DNA of 35,713 nt. Origin: Lachnospiraceae bacterium UBA3641. Its GTDB lineage: Bacteria; Bacillota; Clostridia; Lachnospirales; Lachnospiraceae. Below the pieces are notes generated by a model, which searched no databases, was not told where the DNA came from, and saw nothing but the letters and a program-made list of their open reading frames with translations. Positions 13,680 through 21,799 of the stretch are shown here, in pieces (position 1 is the stretch's first letter; each line of letters starts with the position of its first letter). A program made the position numbers and the translations under genes. Location of the stretch: contig DFKQ01000012.1 of the NCBI GenBank assembly GCA_002373875.1, forward strand, positions 1-35,713, in the 5' to 3' direction.

Positions 13680-15272
13680 ATGATGAATAACAGAAAACCA
13701 TATGAACTGTGGCTGCTTATAACATATTTTGCCATGCTTGCAGTCTGCGTATTCCTGAATTTCTTTTCAAAAGGACAGGCAGGCTCCATTGCCAATCTGA
13801 TCGTAAATCTTGTAATGTTTGCCGTCGTGGCGGTTATACTGCTCGACAGCTACATTGGAAGCTTCCTGCCGGTTGCGGGTATCATAAAGGAACTGAGACG
13901 TGTTATCGAAAAAATGGAAGATGACGCCAAGCATACTCACCATTTTTTGTGGGACAGATATAAGGATGACAAGGAAGAGATCTTCAGGACGCCGGTTCTG
14001 AGGGAGCAGTTTAAGGATTATAAATATGAGCAGGACAGAATACTCGGCAGTGATAAGGCATATTACAAATGCGATATTGAGGATTATATAAATTATGATC
14101 TGGTCGATGCGGTCATCCACAGGAACCGTATGAATCAGGTGGCGGGCGTCATGACCGGTCTCGGCATCCTGGGTACCTTTATCGGCCTTTCATTGGGCCT
14201 GCAGTCCTTCAATACAGGTTCAACCGCCGAGATCACCAGCAGTATAGAGCCTCTTATGGAGGGAATCAAGGTTGCCTTCCATACATCAATATACGGGATG
14301 GTCTTTTCCCTCGTATTCAACTTCGTGTATAAAAGGATCCTGGATGATGCGGAAGGGTCGGTTCGGGAGTTCCTGAGTGCCTTCAGAAAGTATGTGCTCC
14401 CGGACACGACGGCTGACGGGATCAATCGTCTTATAGAGCTGGAAAAACAGCAGACCGAAACCATTAAGGGCATGTCTGATGCGGTGAAGTACCTTATGTC
14501 GGAAGGTCTCAGTGAGGTGGTCGATCCCCAGTTTGACAGGTTGAATGATACCATTACCGGGTTTGCCAACATGGCGACCAAGAATCAGATGGATCAGCTG
14601 TCCATGGTGGTAAATGCATTTATATCGCAGATGAATGCTTCCATGGGGGATATGTTTACAAGATTATCGGAGACCGTTAACAACACTCTTGCCATACAGG
14701 GTGAGAATGAGAAGCAGATGGCACAGATCCTTGAGAAAAACATTCATACGTCGGACAATATAAAGCTTATTTCCGAGAGAACCGGAGATATGGCCGAGGC
14801 TCTTAAGCTGTATGCGGATAAACTTCAGGAGCTTCAGGGGAGGATGTCTCAGACGGCGGATATGCTTAAACAGCAGAGAGAGGACGATAGTAAGGTGCTT
14901 GGCGGTATAACAACATACATCGAAGAACTGGAGGATTACCGCAGGTCACTCAATTCATCCGTACAGATGGCGGATTCCAGTATAAAGGCCCAGACAAAGA
15001 TGGTAAGAGAGCTTAAGGAAATGACAGGTACTCTGCCCGATGATGTCAGGGAAACATTTGATATAATCAACAGCAATCTGCAGATGGTCGAGAATCATTT
15101 CAGGGAAAACATCGATCAGATACAGCAGGTTTTATCGCAGATGAGCGGGCAGATCCAGTATTCCTACAACGGAATAGAGCAGGGCTTTGTGAGGACTGCT
15201 AAATCGATAGAGGAGCTGGCCGGTTTCATGCAGCGGCTGGAGGAATACTATACGGGTGGTAGACAGATATGA
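13680..15272 (+). CDS. MotA/TolQ/ExbB-family channel protein with long coiled-coil tail (ZorA-like)
   Basis: 530 residues. Helices at about 10-29 and 38-60, a cytoplasmic loop, then helices at about 153-175 (GLGILGTFIGLSLGLQ, the TolQ/ExbB/MotA channel motif) and 196-217. From about 230 to the end the sequence is helical and rich in E, Q, K and regularly spaced hydrophobics, consistent with a long coiled coil projecting into the cytoplasm. This shape (channel plus long tail) is that of ZorA of the Zorya anti-phage system. It overlaps the next gene by 4 bases. No ZorC, ZorD or ZorE gene is nearby, so a defence role is unproven; it could be an ion-driven motor with another job. ATG 13683 is an alternative start. 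Confidence 0.75.
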   Translation: MMNNRKPYELWLLITYFAMLAVCVFLNFFSKGQAGSIANLIVNLVMFAVVAVILLDSYIGSFLPVAGIIKELRRVIEKMEDDAKHTHHFLWDRYKDDKEEIFRTPVLREQFKDYKYEQDRILGSDKAYYKCDIEDYINYDLVDAVIHRNRMNQVAGVMTGLGILGTFIGLSLGLQSFNTGSTAEITSSIEPLMEGIKVAFHTSIYGMVFSLVFNFVYKRILDDAEGSVREFLSAFRKYVLPDTTADGINRLIELEKQQTETIKGMSDAVKYLMSEGLSEVVDPQFDRLNDTITGFANMATKNQMDQLSMVVNAFISQMNASMGDMFTRLSETVNNTLAIQGENEKQMAQILEKNIHTSDNIKLISERTGDMAEALKLYADKLQELQGRMSQTADMLKQQREDDSKVLGGITTYIEELEDYRRSLNSSVQMADSSIKAQTKMVRELKEMTGTLPDDVRETFDIINSNLQMVENHFRENIDQIQQVLSQMSGQIQYSYNGIEQGFVRTAKSIEELAGFMQRLEEYYTGGRQI

Positions 15273-16165
15273 AACGCTTAAGACACATGGATGAGGAAAC
15301 CACATACTGGCTCTCTTATTCGGATATGATGGCGGGACTGCTCTTAACCTTTGTCCTCATCATCTCCTTTACCATGCTTCATGCCAAGATGCAGTATGAC
15401 GAGAAAGAGACCGAGCTTATGATAAGGTCGGACGAGCTTGAAGATGAGCGTGCAACCGTTAATGAGCAGAAGACCAGGCTCGATGAACAGGCCAAGATGC
15501 TCAACGCCCAGGAGGAGGCATTGGCTGAACAGGGGCAGAAGATAGCAATTCAGGAGAAGACCCTGAGGGAGCAGCATGAACTGCTTAATAAGCTTGAAGC
15601 CCTTATGAGCGAGCAGCAGCAGAAGCTTGACAATATTATCGGTGTCAGAACGGAGCTTATTGAAGAGCTTAAGGAGGAATTCGGTAATTCCGATCTGTCG
15701 GTTGCGGTCGATGAGAAGACGGGTGCAATCACCTTTGATGCCAATATTCTTTTCGACTACAATAAATCAACCCTGACAGGGCCCGGCAAGGAATTTTTGT
15801 CTGAATTCCTGCCCCGCTATGTGGATGTGCTGCTAAGTCCCAAATATAAGGATTATATATCGGAGATCCTTATAGAAGGACACACCGATACTGAGGGTAA
15901 TTATCTTTTCAACATGGAACTGTCACAGAAAAGAGCCTTATCGGTTGCCGAATACTGTCTGGGAGATAACAGCGGTATACTGACGGATGATGAGCTTTCG
16001 GAGCTGCGTTCGGTGGTATCGGCGACAGGCCGTTCATACAGCAATCCCGTTTATGATGAAAATGGGGAAGTTGATATGGAAGCATCCAGACGTGTTGAGT
16101 TTCTCTTCAGGCTCAAGGATGAAGAAATGATCCGTGAGATGATCGAGATATTAAGCAACGAGTGA
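15269..16165 (+). CDS. MotB/OmpA-domain stator partner (ZorB-like)
   Basis: 298 residues. One N-terminal helix, WLSYSDMMAGLLLTFVLIIS (14-33), carries the Asp (19) at the place of the MotB proton-binding residue. A charged coiled coil with repeated Q/E/K follows (about 40-115). The C-terminal OmpA/MotB peptidoglycan-binding domain spans about 145-285, with LIEGHTDTEGNYLFNMELSQ and KRALSVAEY. It would anchor the channel formed with the upstream protein to the cell wall and use the ion gradient. The ATGA overlap (15269-15272) shows coupling. The coiled coil between helix and OmpA domain is long for a MotB. Confidence 0.78.
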   Translation: MKRLRHMDEETTYWLSYSDMMAGLLLTFVLIISFTMLHAKMQYDEKETELMIRSDELEDERATVNEQKTRLDEQAKMLNAQEEALAEQGQKIAIQEKTLREQHELLNKLEALMSEQQQKLDNIIGVRTELIEELKEEFGNSDLSVAVDEKTGAITFDANILFDYNKSTLTGPGKEFLSEFLPRYVDVLLSPKYKDYISEILIEGHTDTEGNYLFNMELSQKRALSVAEYCLGDNSGILTDDELSELRSVVSATGRSYSNPVYDENGEVDMEASRRVEFLFRLKDEEMIREMIEILSNE

Positions 16166-16188
16166 TAAATAAAACAGGAAATGGTGGA

Positions 16189-17250
16189 ATGATGGATATT
16201 GAAGCAATAGAAAAGATAGTTATTGAAGCAGGGAAGATAATGACGGATGCCGTAAGGCCCAAGGTCATGGAGAAGGGGGGCCATGCTAATTTCTGTACCG
16301 AAACGGATGAGAAGATACAGGATTTCCTGACTCGAAGGCTTAAAGAGGTTTTACCCGATGCTTCCGTCCTTGGTGAAGAGGATGGGAAGGATGTCTTTAC
16401 CGAAAAAATGAGCAGGGGTTACTGCTTTGTAATAGACCCTATTGACGGAACTTCCAACTTTATTTATGCCTACAGGCCTTCTGTAGTATCTGTGGGTCTT
16501 CTTAAGGACGGGAAGCCGTATATGGCTGTTATATACAATCCTTACGACGATATGCTCCTGTCAGCAACAGCGGGATCGGGAGCTTACTTAAACGGCGAGA
16601 GGATAGAGTCATCCGATGAACCGCTTAAGGATTCTCTTGCGGTATTCGGTACTGCTCCGTATTATACGGAGTATCTGGATGAAACATTTGAAACAGCCAG
16701 GAATCTTTTGCCCCTGTGTGTTGATGTAAGACGATCGGGAACTGCGGCATGGGATATGTGCTGTGTAGCCATGGGACGCTGCGGCCTGTACTTTGAAATG
16801 AAGATACAGCTGTGGGATTATGCTGCCGCCGCCCTTATTGCAGGTGAGGCCGGATGTGTCGTTACTGATACAAAGGGTGATCCGCTGTCATATAAGGGCC
16901 CGTCCTCTGTCCTGTGCAGGGCAAGAGGTGTTAAGGAGATCCCCGAATGTTTTACTCATGATACTGATGATCTTGCAAGTGCCAGAAAGGAGATCGAAGA
17001 GATTGACAGACGAATGGCAGAGCTCTTTACGAAGCGGATGAAATGCGTTAAGAGCATAGCCGGCTATAAATACCGTAATGGAATTCAGATATTGGATACA
17101 GGACGCGAAAAAGCCCTTATAGGGAAAAACGAAGAGTATATTAAGGATGAAGAACTGAAAGAACATTACAGGCAGTTTTTTGGAGGGATCCTTAATATAT
17201 CCAAACAATACCAGAAGGAACTCATTGAAAAAGAGGAAGCTCACCCCTGA
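16189..17250 (+). CDS. inositol monophosphatase / chorismate mutase (AroQ) fusion
   Basis: 353 residues from ATG 16189 (GTG 16162 and ATG 16192 are alternatives). Residues 1-255 are an inositol-monophosphatase-family phosphatase: GEED (62-65), DPIDGTSNF (83-91) and WDYAAAALI (209-217) hold the metal ligands. Residues 264-345 are an AroQ-type chorismate mutase: ARKEIEEIDRRMAELF, then KRM, YKYRNGIQILDTGREKAL and a final NISKQYQ, with the expected Arg, Lys, Asp and Arg-Glu active-site positions. Chorismate mutase turns chorismate into prephenate, the substrate of the dehydratase encoded 4 kb upstream. The phosphatase substrate is unknown. The coding end lies within a bidirectional terminator. 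Confidence 0.85.
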   Translation: MMDIEAIEKIVIEAGKIMTDAVRPKVMEKGGHANFCTETDEKIQDFLTRRLKEVLPDASVLGEEDGKDVFTEKMSRGYCFVIDPIDGTSNFIYAYRPSVVSVGLLKDGKPYMAVIYNPYDDMLLSATAGSGAYLNGERIESSDEPLKDSLAVFGTAPYYTEYLDETFETARNLLPLCVDVRRSGTAAWDMCCVAMGRCGLYFEMKIQLWDYAAAALIAGEAGCVVTDTKGDPLSYKGPSSVLCRARGVKEIPECFTHDTDDLASARKEIEEIDRRMAELFTKRMKCVKSIAGYKYRNGIQILDTGREKALIGKNEEYIKDEELKEHYRQFFGGILNISKQYQKELIEKEEAHP

Positions 17251-17275
17251 TCGGAGTGGGCTTCCTCTTTATTAT
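17233..17275. terminator. bidirectional intrinsic terminator
   Basis: Arms GAGGAAGCTCAC (17233-17244) and GTGGGCTTCCTC (17256-17267), 12 pairs with one G-U, followed by a T-rich run on the plus strand. On the minus strand the stem is followed by CTTTTTC, so it can stop both the phosphatase/mutase operon and the SPFH/RHH operon. It overlaps both stop codons. Confidence 0.8.
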
Positions 17276-17414
17276 TCTTACGCTTCTTAACACATTCGGT
17301 TAAGAGATACTCTATCTGGCCGTTGACCGAACGGAAATCGTCTTCTGCCCATGCGGCTATTTCGGCGTACAATTTCTCGGACAGCCGTAGAGGAACCTGT
17401 TTTTTTTCGGCCAT
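17241..17414 (-). CDS. small ribbon-helix-helix (Arc-type) DNA-binding protein
   Basis: 57 residues. The start MAEKKQVPLRLSEKLYAEIA, then AWAEDDFRSVNGQIEYLLTE, has the ribbon-helix-helix pattern: a short basic strand (KQVPLRLS) followed by two helices with the conserved SVNGQIEYLL. Such proteins dimerise and insert the strand into the major groove. Its ATG overlaps the stop of the SPFH gene (TAATG), so they form one operon. The promoter of that operon carries two tandem 8-base palindromes one helical turn apart, a layout ribbon-helix-helix proteins often bind, so autoregulation is likely (inference). The 3' end overlaps the phosphatase/mutase gene by 10 bases, tail to tail. Confidence 0.8.
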   Translation of the reverse strand: MAEKKQVPLRLSEKLYAEIAAWAEDDFRSVNGQIEYLLTECVKKRKNNKEEAHSDQG

Positions 17415-18430
17415 TAATAGAGACTTCCGGAATTAACTACCGGTTGAGCATCGTGGTTGCCGCACAGTACCACCAACAGATTGGATACCATTGCAGCCTT
17501 TCTTTCCTCGTCAAGATTTACGATATCCTTCTCGTTAAGACGCTCAAGTGCCATTTCGACCATGCCTACGGCACCGTCAACTATCATCTTGCGGGCATCA
17601 ATGATCGCGGATGCCTGTTGCCTCTGGAGCATTACGGATGCGATCTCGGGAGCATATGCAAGATAAGTGATCCTTGCTTCGATTATCTCAAGCCCTGCAT
17701 CAGTGACCTTGTTCTGTATCTCATCCTTTATCCTGTTGGCAACAACCTCGGCAGAGCCCCTTAAGCTTCCTTCGTCAGCATGTCCGTCACCTGTTGTGTC
17801 AACATCGGTTGCTACATCATAGGGATAGATCCTTACGATATTCCGAAGTGCCGAGTCGCACTGCAGGGACAGATATTCCTTGTAATTGTCAACATTAAAT
17901 ACAGCCTTGGCTGTGTCGGTTACCTTCCATATTACGGCAATGCCGATCTCCACCGGGTTGCCAAGACAGTCGTTGATCTTCTGACGTCCGTTGTTTAGGG
18001 TCATTGCTTTTAAGGATATCTTCTTGTTGTAATTATTTACATTGGCACCTGAGTTGACATTGAGGTTGACTGTTTCCGGCTTGGCAGGTGATTCCCCACT
18101 CTGGGCAAGTCTGGTTCCGGCAGCCGGATTAACAGCACTGCAGAAGGGGTTAACGAAATAGAAGCCGGGTTCCTTAATGGTTCCCTTATAGTTACCGAAG
18201 AGGGTAAGTACAAGAGCCTCCTGAGGCTTCAAGACCTTAAGGCCAAGAAGGGGGAACCATCCGAAAATAAAGATCAGTATCCCGAGAAAGATGAAGAAAC
18301 CTCCGATACCGCTGTACCGGGATATCATCCCTCCGAACATGCAGAGAAATACGGCAAAAACATATCCGGCCAGCACGCCGATCAGTACAAATAATCCTAT
18401 TTTCTTTTCTGTGTAGATTTTTTCAGTCAT
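17414..18430 (-). CDS. SPFH (band 7/flotillin-like) domain membrane protein
   Basis: 338 residues. Two N-terminal hydrophobic segments (about 11-35 and 41-62) anchor it; the SPFH domain follows, with LKVLKPQEALVLTLFGNYKG (64-83), GFYFVNPF and VEIGIAVIWKVTD. The C-terminal helical part includes VTDAGLEIIEARITYLAYAP and LQRQQASAIIDARKMIV, typical of prohibitin/stomatin relatives, and ends without a glutamate-alanine repeat tail. Such proteins oligomerise in the membrane and organise microdomains or regulate proteases; the specific role is unknown. AAAGGAGG lies 6 bases before the ATG. It is the first gene of a two-gene operon. Confidence 0.88.
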   Translation of the reverse strand: MTEKIYTEKKIGLFVLIGVLAGYVFAVFLCMFGGMISRYSGIGGFFIFLGILIFIFGWFPLLGLKVLKPQEALVLTLFGNYKGTIKEPGFYFVNPFCSAVNPAAGTRLAQSGESPAKPETVNLNVNSGANVNNYNKKISLKAMTLNNGRQKINDCLGNPVEIGIAVIWKVTDTAKAVFNVDNYKEYLSLQCDSALRNIVRIYPYDVATDVDTTGDGHADEGSLRGSAEVVANRIKDEIQNKVTDAGLEIIEARITYLAYAPEIASVMLQRQQASAIIDARKMIVDGAVGMVEMALERLNEKDIVNLDEERKAAMVSNLLVVLCGNHDAQPVVNSGSLY

Positions 18431-18448
18431 TTTTGACCTCCTTTATTT

Positions 18449-18486
18449 TGATATCAATATGATATCATTTTGCCAGTAAAAGTCAA
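18449..18486 (-). promoter_or_regulatory. SPFH/RHH operon promoter with tandem TGATATCA operators
   Basis: Minus-strand TTGACT (18486-18481), 16-base spacer, TATCAT (18464-18459). Two identical 8-base palindromes TGATATCA lie at 18449-18456 and 18460-18467, 11 bases apart centre to centre, covering the -10 box and transcription start. The spacing is one helical turn, as in MetJ- and CopG-type operators. Confidence 0.7.
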
Positions 18487-18493
18487 TGGGAAA

Positions 18494-18522
18494 TTTCGTA
18501 AGTGTGTGTTATGTGCTATAAT
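18494..18522 (+). promoter_or_regulatory. extended -10 promoter of cobQ
   Basis: TGCTATAAT (18514-18522) is an extended -10 element; the -35 (TTTCGT, 18494-18499, 17-base spacer) is weak. It is divergent from the SPFH promoter. There is no cobalamin-riboswitch signature in the 50 bases between the start site and the gene. Confidence 0.55.
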
Positions 18523-18574
18523 TATCCGGAAGTTAAACAGAGCATATATTATTCATTTGGCTGAGGGTGATCAT

Positions 18575-20110
18575 ATGGCTAAGGCTTTAATGATACAGGG
18601 GACAATGAGCAGTGCAGGCAAGAGTTTTATAGTAACCGGCCTATGCAGGCTGCTTAAACAGATGGGATACAGGACAGCACCGTTTAAATCCCAGAATATG
18701 GCCCTTAATTCGTACATAACAAGAGACGGACTGGAAATGGGCCGGGCTCAGGCAGTGCAGGCGGAGGCAGCAGGGCTGGAACCGTCGGTGCTTATGAACC
18801 CCATTCTTCTCAAACCAACCTCCGATGTGGGTTCGCAGGTGATCCTGATGGGGGAACCGGTGGGAAATATGAAGGCTATGGACTATTACAAAAAGAAGAA
18901 GGATTATATTCCCCTGATAATGGATGCATATTGGAAGCTCGCCCGGGAAAATGATTACGTGATAATCGAGGGCGCCGGAAGCCCCGTCGAGATAAACCTG
19001 AGGGATAATGATATTGTAAACATGGGGCTGGCTGAGCTGACGGATGCTTCGGTGCTTCTGGTGGGTGACATAGACAGGGGCGGAGTATTTGCCCAGTTGC
19101 TTGGAACCATGGAGCTTTTGGAAAAAAAGGAGAGAGACCGTGTCCTCGGTCTTATCATAAATAAATTCAGAGGAGATGAAGCCATTCTTCGCCCGGGCCT
19201 TAAGATGATAGAAGAGCGTTGTTTGAAGCCGGTGCTGGGTGTGGTGCCCTATGCGGATATAAGGATTGAAGATGAGGATTCACTGGCTGAAGATCTTCTT
19301 ATGGGAATATCAAAAAGAGTAGATATAAGAACGATCGATATAGCGGTGATAAGGCTTAGGCGGATAGGTAATTTTACCGATCTGGATGCGTTCGGGACAG
19401 ATACCGATGTGAGTATACGTTATGTTGAGACCCCGGGTGATCTGGGTGTTCCTGATATGGTTATCATACCGGGAACCAAGAACACTCTGGATGAGGCCCG
19501 ATTTCTGGAAGAGTCAGGCTTGGCCCGGGCAATAAGGGAACTGGCAGATAAGGGGGTCATTATCTTCGGGATATGCGGAGGCTATCAGCTTATGGGCATG
19601 ACCATAGACGATAAGGCCGGGGTCGAGGGCGGAGGATTCAGGGAAGGCCTTAGGCTGCTTCCGGTGGATACTGTATTCCATGACAGCAAGATCACAAGGC
19701 AGGTAAGGGGAAATGTGGCATCACTTGGAGAACCTTTCGACGGCCTGTCAGGCCTCGGAGTATCCGGTTACGAGCTCCACATGGGAACTACCGGGTTAAG
19801 GAAGGATGCCGTTCCCTTCATTGCAAATGTGTGTGATGTGAATGCGACAGAGGGCTCTGCCGGCCGGCCTGATGGCTGCATAAAGGGAACATGTATCGGG
19901 ACATATATCCATGGTATCTTTGATGATACAGTATTCAGGGATGGCCTGATAAGGATACTGTATAAAAGGAAGGACCTTAAAACAAGGTCTGTTTCTTCAG
20001 TCTCATATAAGGATCATAAGGAGAACAGATATAATGCTCTGGCTGATCTTGTTGGAAGAAGTCTGGATATGGACCGGATACTTGATAAACTTGACAAAGG
20101 GAACATTTAG
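18575..20110 (+). CDS. cobQ: cobyric acid synthase
   Basis: 511 residues from ATG 18575 (GAGGGTG site); an in-frame upstream start at 18470 would cross the promoter and is rejected. The enzyme amidates four side chains of adenosylcobyrinic acid diamide using glutamine and ATP. The N-terminal dethiobiotin-synthetase-like ATPase domain has QGTMSSAGKSFIVTGL (8-23), FKSQNMALNSY and EGAGSPVEINL. The C-terminal glutaminase domain has the nucleophile Cys in FGICGGYQLMG and the His in GTYIHGIFDD. No other cobalamin genes are in the window, so it is separated from the rest of the pathway here. It appears complete. Confidence 0.95.
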   Translation: MAKALMIQGTMSSAGKSFIVTGLCRLLKQMGYRTAPFKSQNMALNSYITRDGLEMGRAQAVQAEAAGLEPSVLMNPILLKPTSDVGSQVILMGEPVGNMKAMDYYKKKKDYIPLIMDAYWKLARENDYVIIEGAGSPVEINLRDNDIVNMGLAELTDASVLLVGDIDRGGVFAQLLGTMELLEKKERDRVLGLIINKFRGDEAILRPGLKMIEERCLKPVLGVVPYADIRIEDEDSLAEDLLMGISKRVDIRTIDIAVIRLRRIGNFTDLDAFGTDTDVSIRYVETPGDLGVPDMVIIPGTKNTLDEARFLEESGLARAIRELADKGVIIFGICGGYQLMGMTIDDKAGVEGGGFREGLRLLPVDTVFHDSKITRQVRGNVASLGEPFDGLSGLGVSGYELHMGTTGLRKDAVPFIANVCDVNATEGSAGRPDGCIKGTCIGTYIHGIFDDTVFRDGLIRILYKRKDLKTRSVSSVSYKDHKENRYNALADLVGRSLDMDRILDKLDKGNI

Positions 20111-20194
20111 TCTTGAATTAAGGGTCCCCATTTGTTAAACTAACAGAGGACATTTTAACACATTTATGGTGGAATCCGAAAGGGGGTGGTTTTT

Positions 20195-20326
20195 ATGAAG
20201 AAAAAGGTCAAACAGACATCAGATGTTCCCCATCGATCGTTCATAGAAACCACAATTATCAGGAATTATCCTGTTACAATAGGAGGATACCATCATGTCT
20301 ATGGAAGAGATCAAGGAGCTCATTGA
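20195..20326 (+). CDS. possible 43-residue leader peptide upstream of mgtE
   Basis: ATG 20195 is preceded by a strong AAAGGGGGTGG site (20179-20189). The frame encodes a basic start (MKKKVKQT) and ends at TGA 20324-20326, overlapping the start of mgtE (20295) by 32 bases in another frame. Translation would run over the mgtE ribosome site (AGGAGG, 20281-20286), so it could couple to or regulate mgtE. It has no recognisable domain; it may be a chance frame with a good Shine-Dalgarno. Confidence 0.35.
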   Translation: MKKKVKQTSDVPHRSFIETTIIRNYPVTIGGYHHVYGRDQGAH

Positions 20327-21632
20327 CTCGAGGCAGTATACCAGGCTGCGTCAGGAGCTTGCAGAGCTGCAGGAGGCCGATATCGCGGCCGTACTTGAGG
20401 AATTACCCAGGGATGAACTTATAAGGGTTTTCAGGATTCTGCCCAAAACAATGGCGGCAGATGTTTTTGCGTACCTGTCTATCGAGACCGAACAGATGAT
20501 AATCACGGCCTTAACAGACCGGGAGGCTGCCAACATCATAAACAACCTGATGGCCGATGATGCTACCGACCTGATGGAGGAGATGCCGGCCGGAGTGGTT
20601 AAGAAGTTGCTTGCCAATGCATCGGCCGAAACAAGAAGGGATATTAACCACCTTTTGAGATACCCTGAGGATTCCGCAGGTTCAATAATGACGGTGGAGT
20701 TCGTTGACCTGAAGGTTCATCTGACGGTTGCCCAGGCAATAGAGCGGATAAGAAGGACCGGTATCGATAAGGAGACGATCAATATCTGTTACGTTCTTGA
20801 TGCGGAGAGGCACCTTATAGGAACGGTCTCCTTAAGATATCTGCTCCTTCGCAAGGCCGATGAAGTCATCGGGGACTTCATGAATGACAATATCATCTCC
20901 GTGAACACCATGACCGACCAGGAGGAGGTCGCCAAGATGTTCTCGAAGTATGACTTTACCGCCATGCCTGTAGTAGACAACGAGAACAGGCTTGTCGGTA
21001 TCATCACCATCGATGACGTTGTGGACATCATGCAGGAAGAGGCAACGGAGGATATCGAGAAGATGGCGGCTATTATCCCTACGGATAAGCCCTACATGAA
21101 GACCGGTGTATTCGAAACATGGAAGAAGAGGATACCCTGGCTCCTGCTTCTCATGATATCGGCAACCGTTACCGGTAAGATAATCACTCACTATGAGGAT
21201 GCTCTTGGAACCTACATTGTGCTGACAGCCTTCATCCCGATGCTGATGGATACAGGCGGTAATGCGGGAGGACAGGCCTCAGTCACGATCATCCGCGGCC
21301 TTTCCCTTAACGAGATAGAATTCAAGGATATGATCAAGGTCATATGGAAGGAGATAAGGGTGGCGGCCCTGTGCGGCATCACCCTTGCAGTCGCTAATTT
21401 TGTAAAGATCATGCTTATAGACAGGGTGCCGGTGGCTGTCGCTCTGGTTGTGTGCCTGACTCTTCTCCTGGCCGTTTTATTTGCCAAGGTAGTAGGCTGC
21501 ACCCTTCCCATGTTCGCGCAGAAGATAGGCTTTGACCCGGCGGTAATGGCTTCGCCGTTTATCACAACGATAGTCGATGCCCTGTCGCTTGCGATCTATT
21601 TCACTATCGCAACCAATCTGCTCCATATATGA
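20295..21632 (+). CDS. mgtE: magnesium transporter MgtE
   Basis: 445 residues, normal for the family. The N-terminal superhelical MgtE_N domain occupies about 1-130 (EEIKELIDSRQY, then DATDLMEEMPAGVVKKLL). Two CBS domains follow (about 130-255; YPEDSAGSIMTVEFVDL and FSKYDFTAMPVVDNENRLVG). Five membrane helices form the pore (about 280-445), with the signature TGGNAGGQASVTIIRGLSL and the Asp in FITTIVDALSLAIYF that lines the Mg2+ path. The cytosolic domains gate the channel by sensing Mg2+. An AGGAGG site precedes the ATG. I see no M-box riboswitch in the 184 bases upstream. Confidence 0.95.
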   Translation: MSMEEIKELIDSRQYTRLRQELAELQEADIAAVLEELPRDELIRVFRILPKTMAADVFAYLSIETEQMIITALTDREAANIINNLMADDATDLMEEMPAGVVKKLLANASAETRRDINHLLRYPEDSAGSIMTVEFVDLKVHLTVAQAIERIRRTGIDKETINICYVLDAERHLIGTVSLRYLLLRKADEVIGDFMNDNIISVNTMTDQEEVAKMFSKYDFTAMPVVDNENRLVGIITIDDVVDIMQEEATEDIEKMAAIIPTDKPYMKTGVFETWKKRIPWLLLLMISATVTGKIITHYEDALGTYIVLTAFIPMLMDTGGNAGGQASVTIIRGLSLNEIEFKDMIKVIWKEIRVAALCGITLAVANFVKIMLIDRVPVAVALVVCLTLLLAVLFAKVVGCTLPMFAQKIGFDPAVMASPFITTIVDALSLAIYFTIATNLLHI

Positions 21633-21653
21633 ATCGTTACTGAATATGATGAC

Positions 21654-21726
21654 TTTCCGAATGCAAACAAGGAAATGCATTCGGAAATCCCGCCTTCTGC
21701 GGGACACGCCTCTGCTTTTGGCAGAG
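21654..21726 (+). terminator. three consecutive hairpins after mgtE
   Basis: A perfect 12-bp stem TTTCCGAATGCA/TGCATTCGGAAA (21654-21665 with 21676-21687), then TCCCGC/GCGGGA (21688-21693 with 21699-21704) and CTCTGC/GCAGAG (21710-21715 with 21721-21726). None has a T-run after it. They probably act in 3'-end formation or stability of the mgtE transcript. Confidence 0.5.
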
Positions 21727-21799
21727 CCTGGTCGAATACGAATCCCGAATTTCTGATGAAATTCTGGATTCTATAAAATTATGGAAGCAGGAACATAAA

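Noticed and set aside
13680..17250. A complete Zorya defence system
   Set aside because: Only ZorA- and ZorB-like genes are present; the next gene is an IMPase/chorismate mutase, with no ZorC, ZorD or ZorE.
18523..18574. Cobalamin riboswitch before cobQ
   Set aside because: The space between the promoter and gene is about 50 bases, too short, and has no B12-box-like sequence.
18470..18574. Upstream start of cobQ at 18470
   Set aside because: It would lie across the divergent promoter region and has no ribosome site; ATG 18575 has one and matches the family N-terminus.
20111..20294. M-box magnesium riboswitch before mgtE
   Set aside because: I could not find the expected paired arms or a terminator; only a strong ribosome site and small frame are visible.
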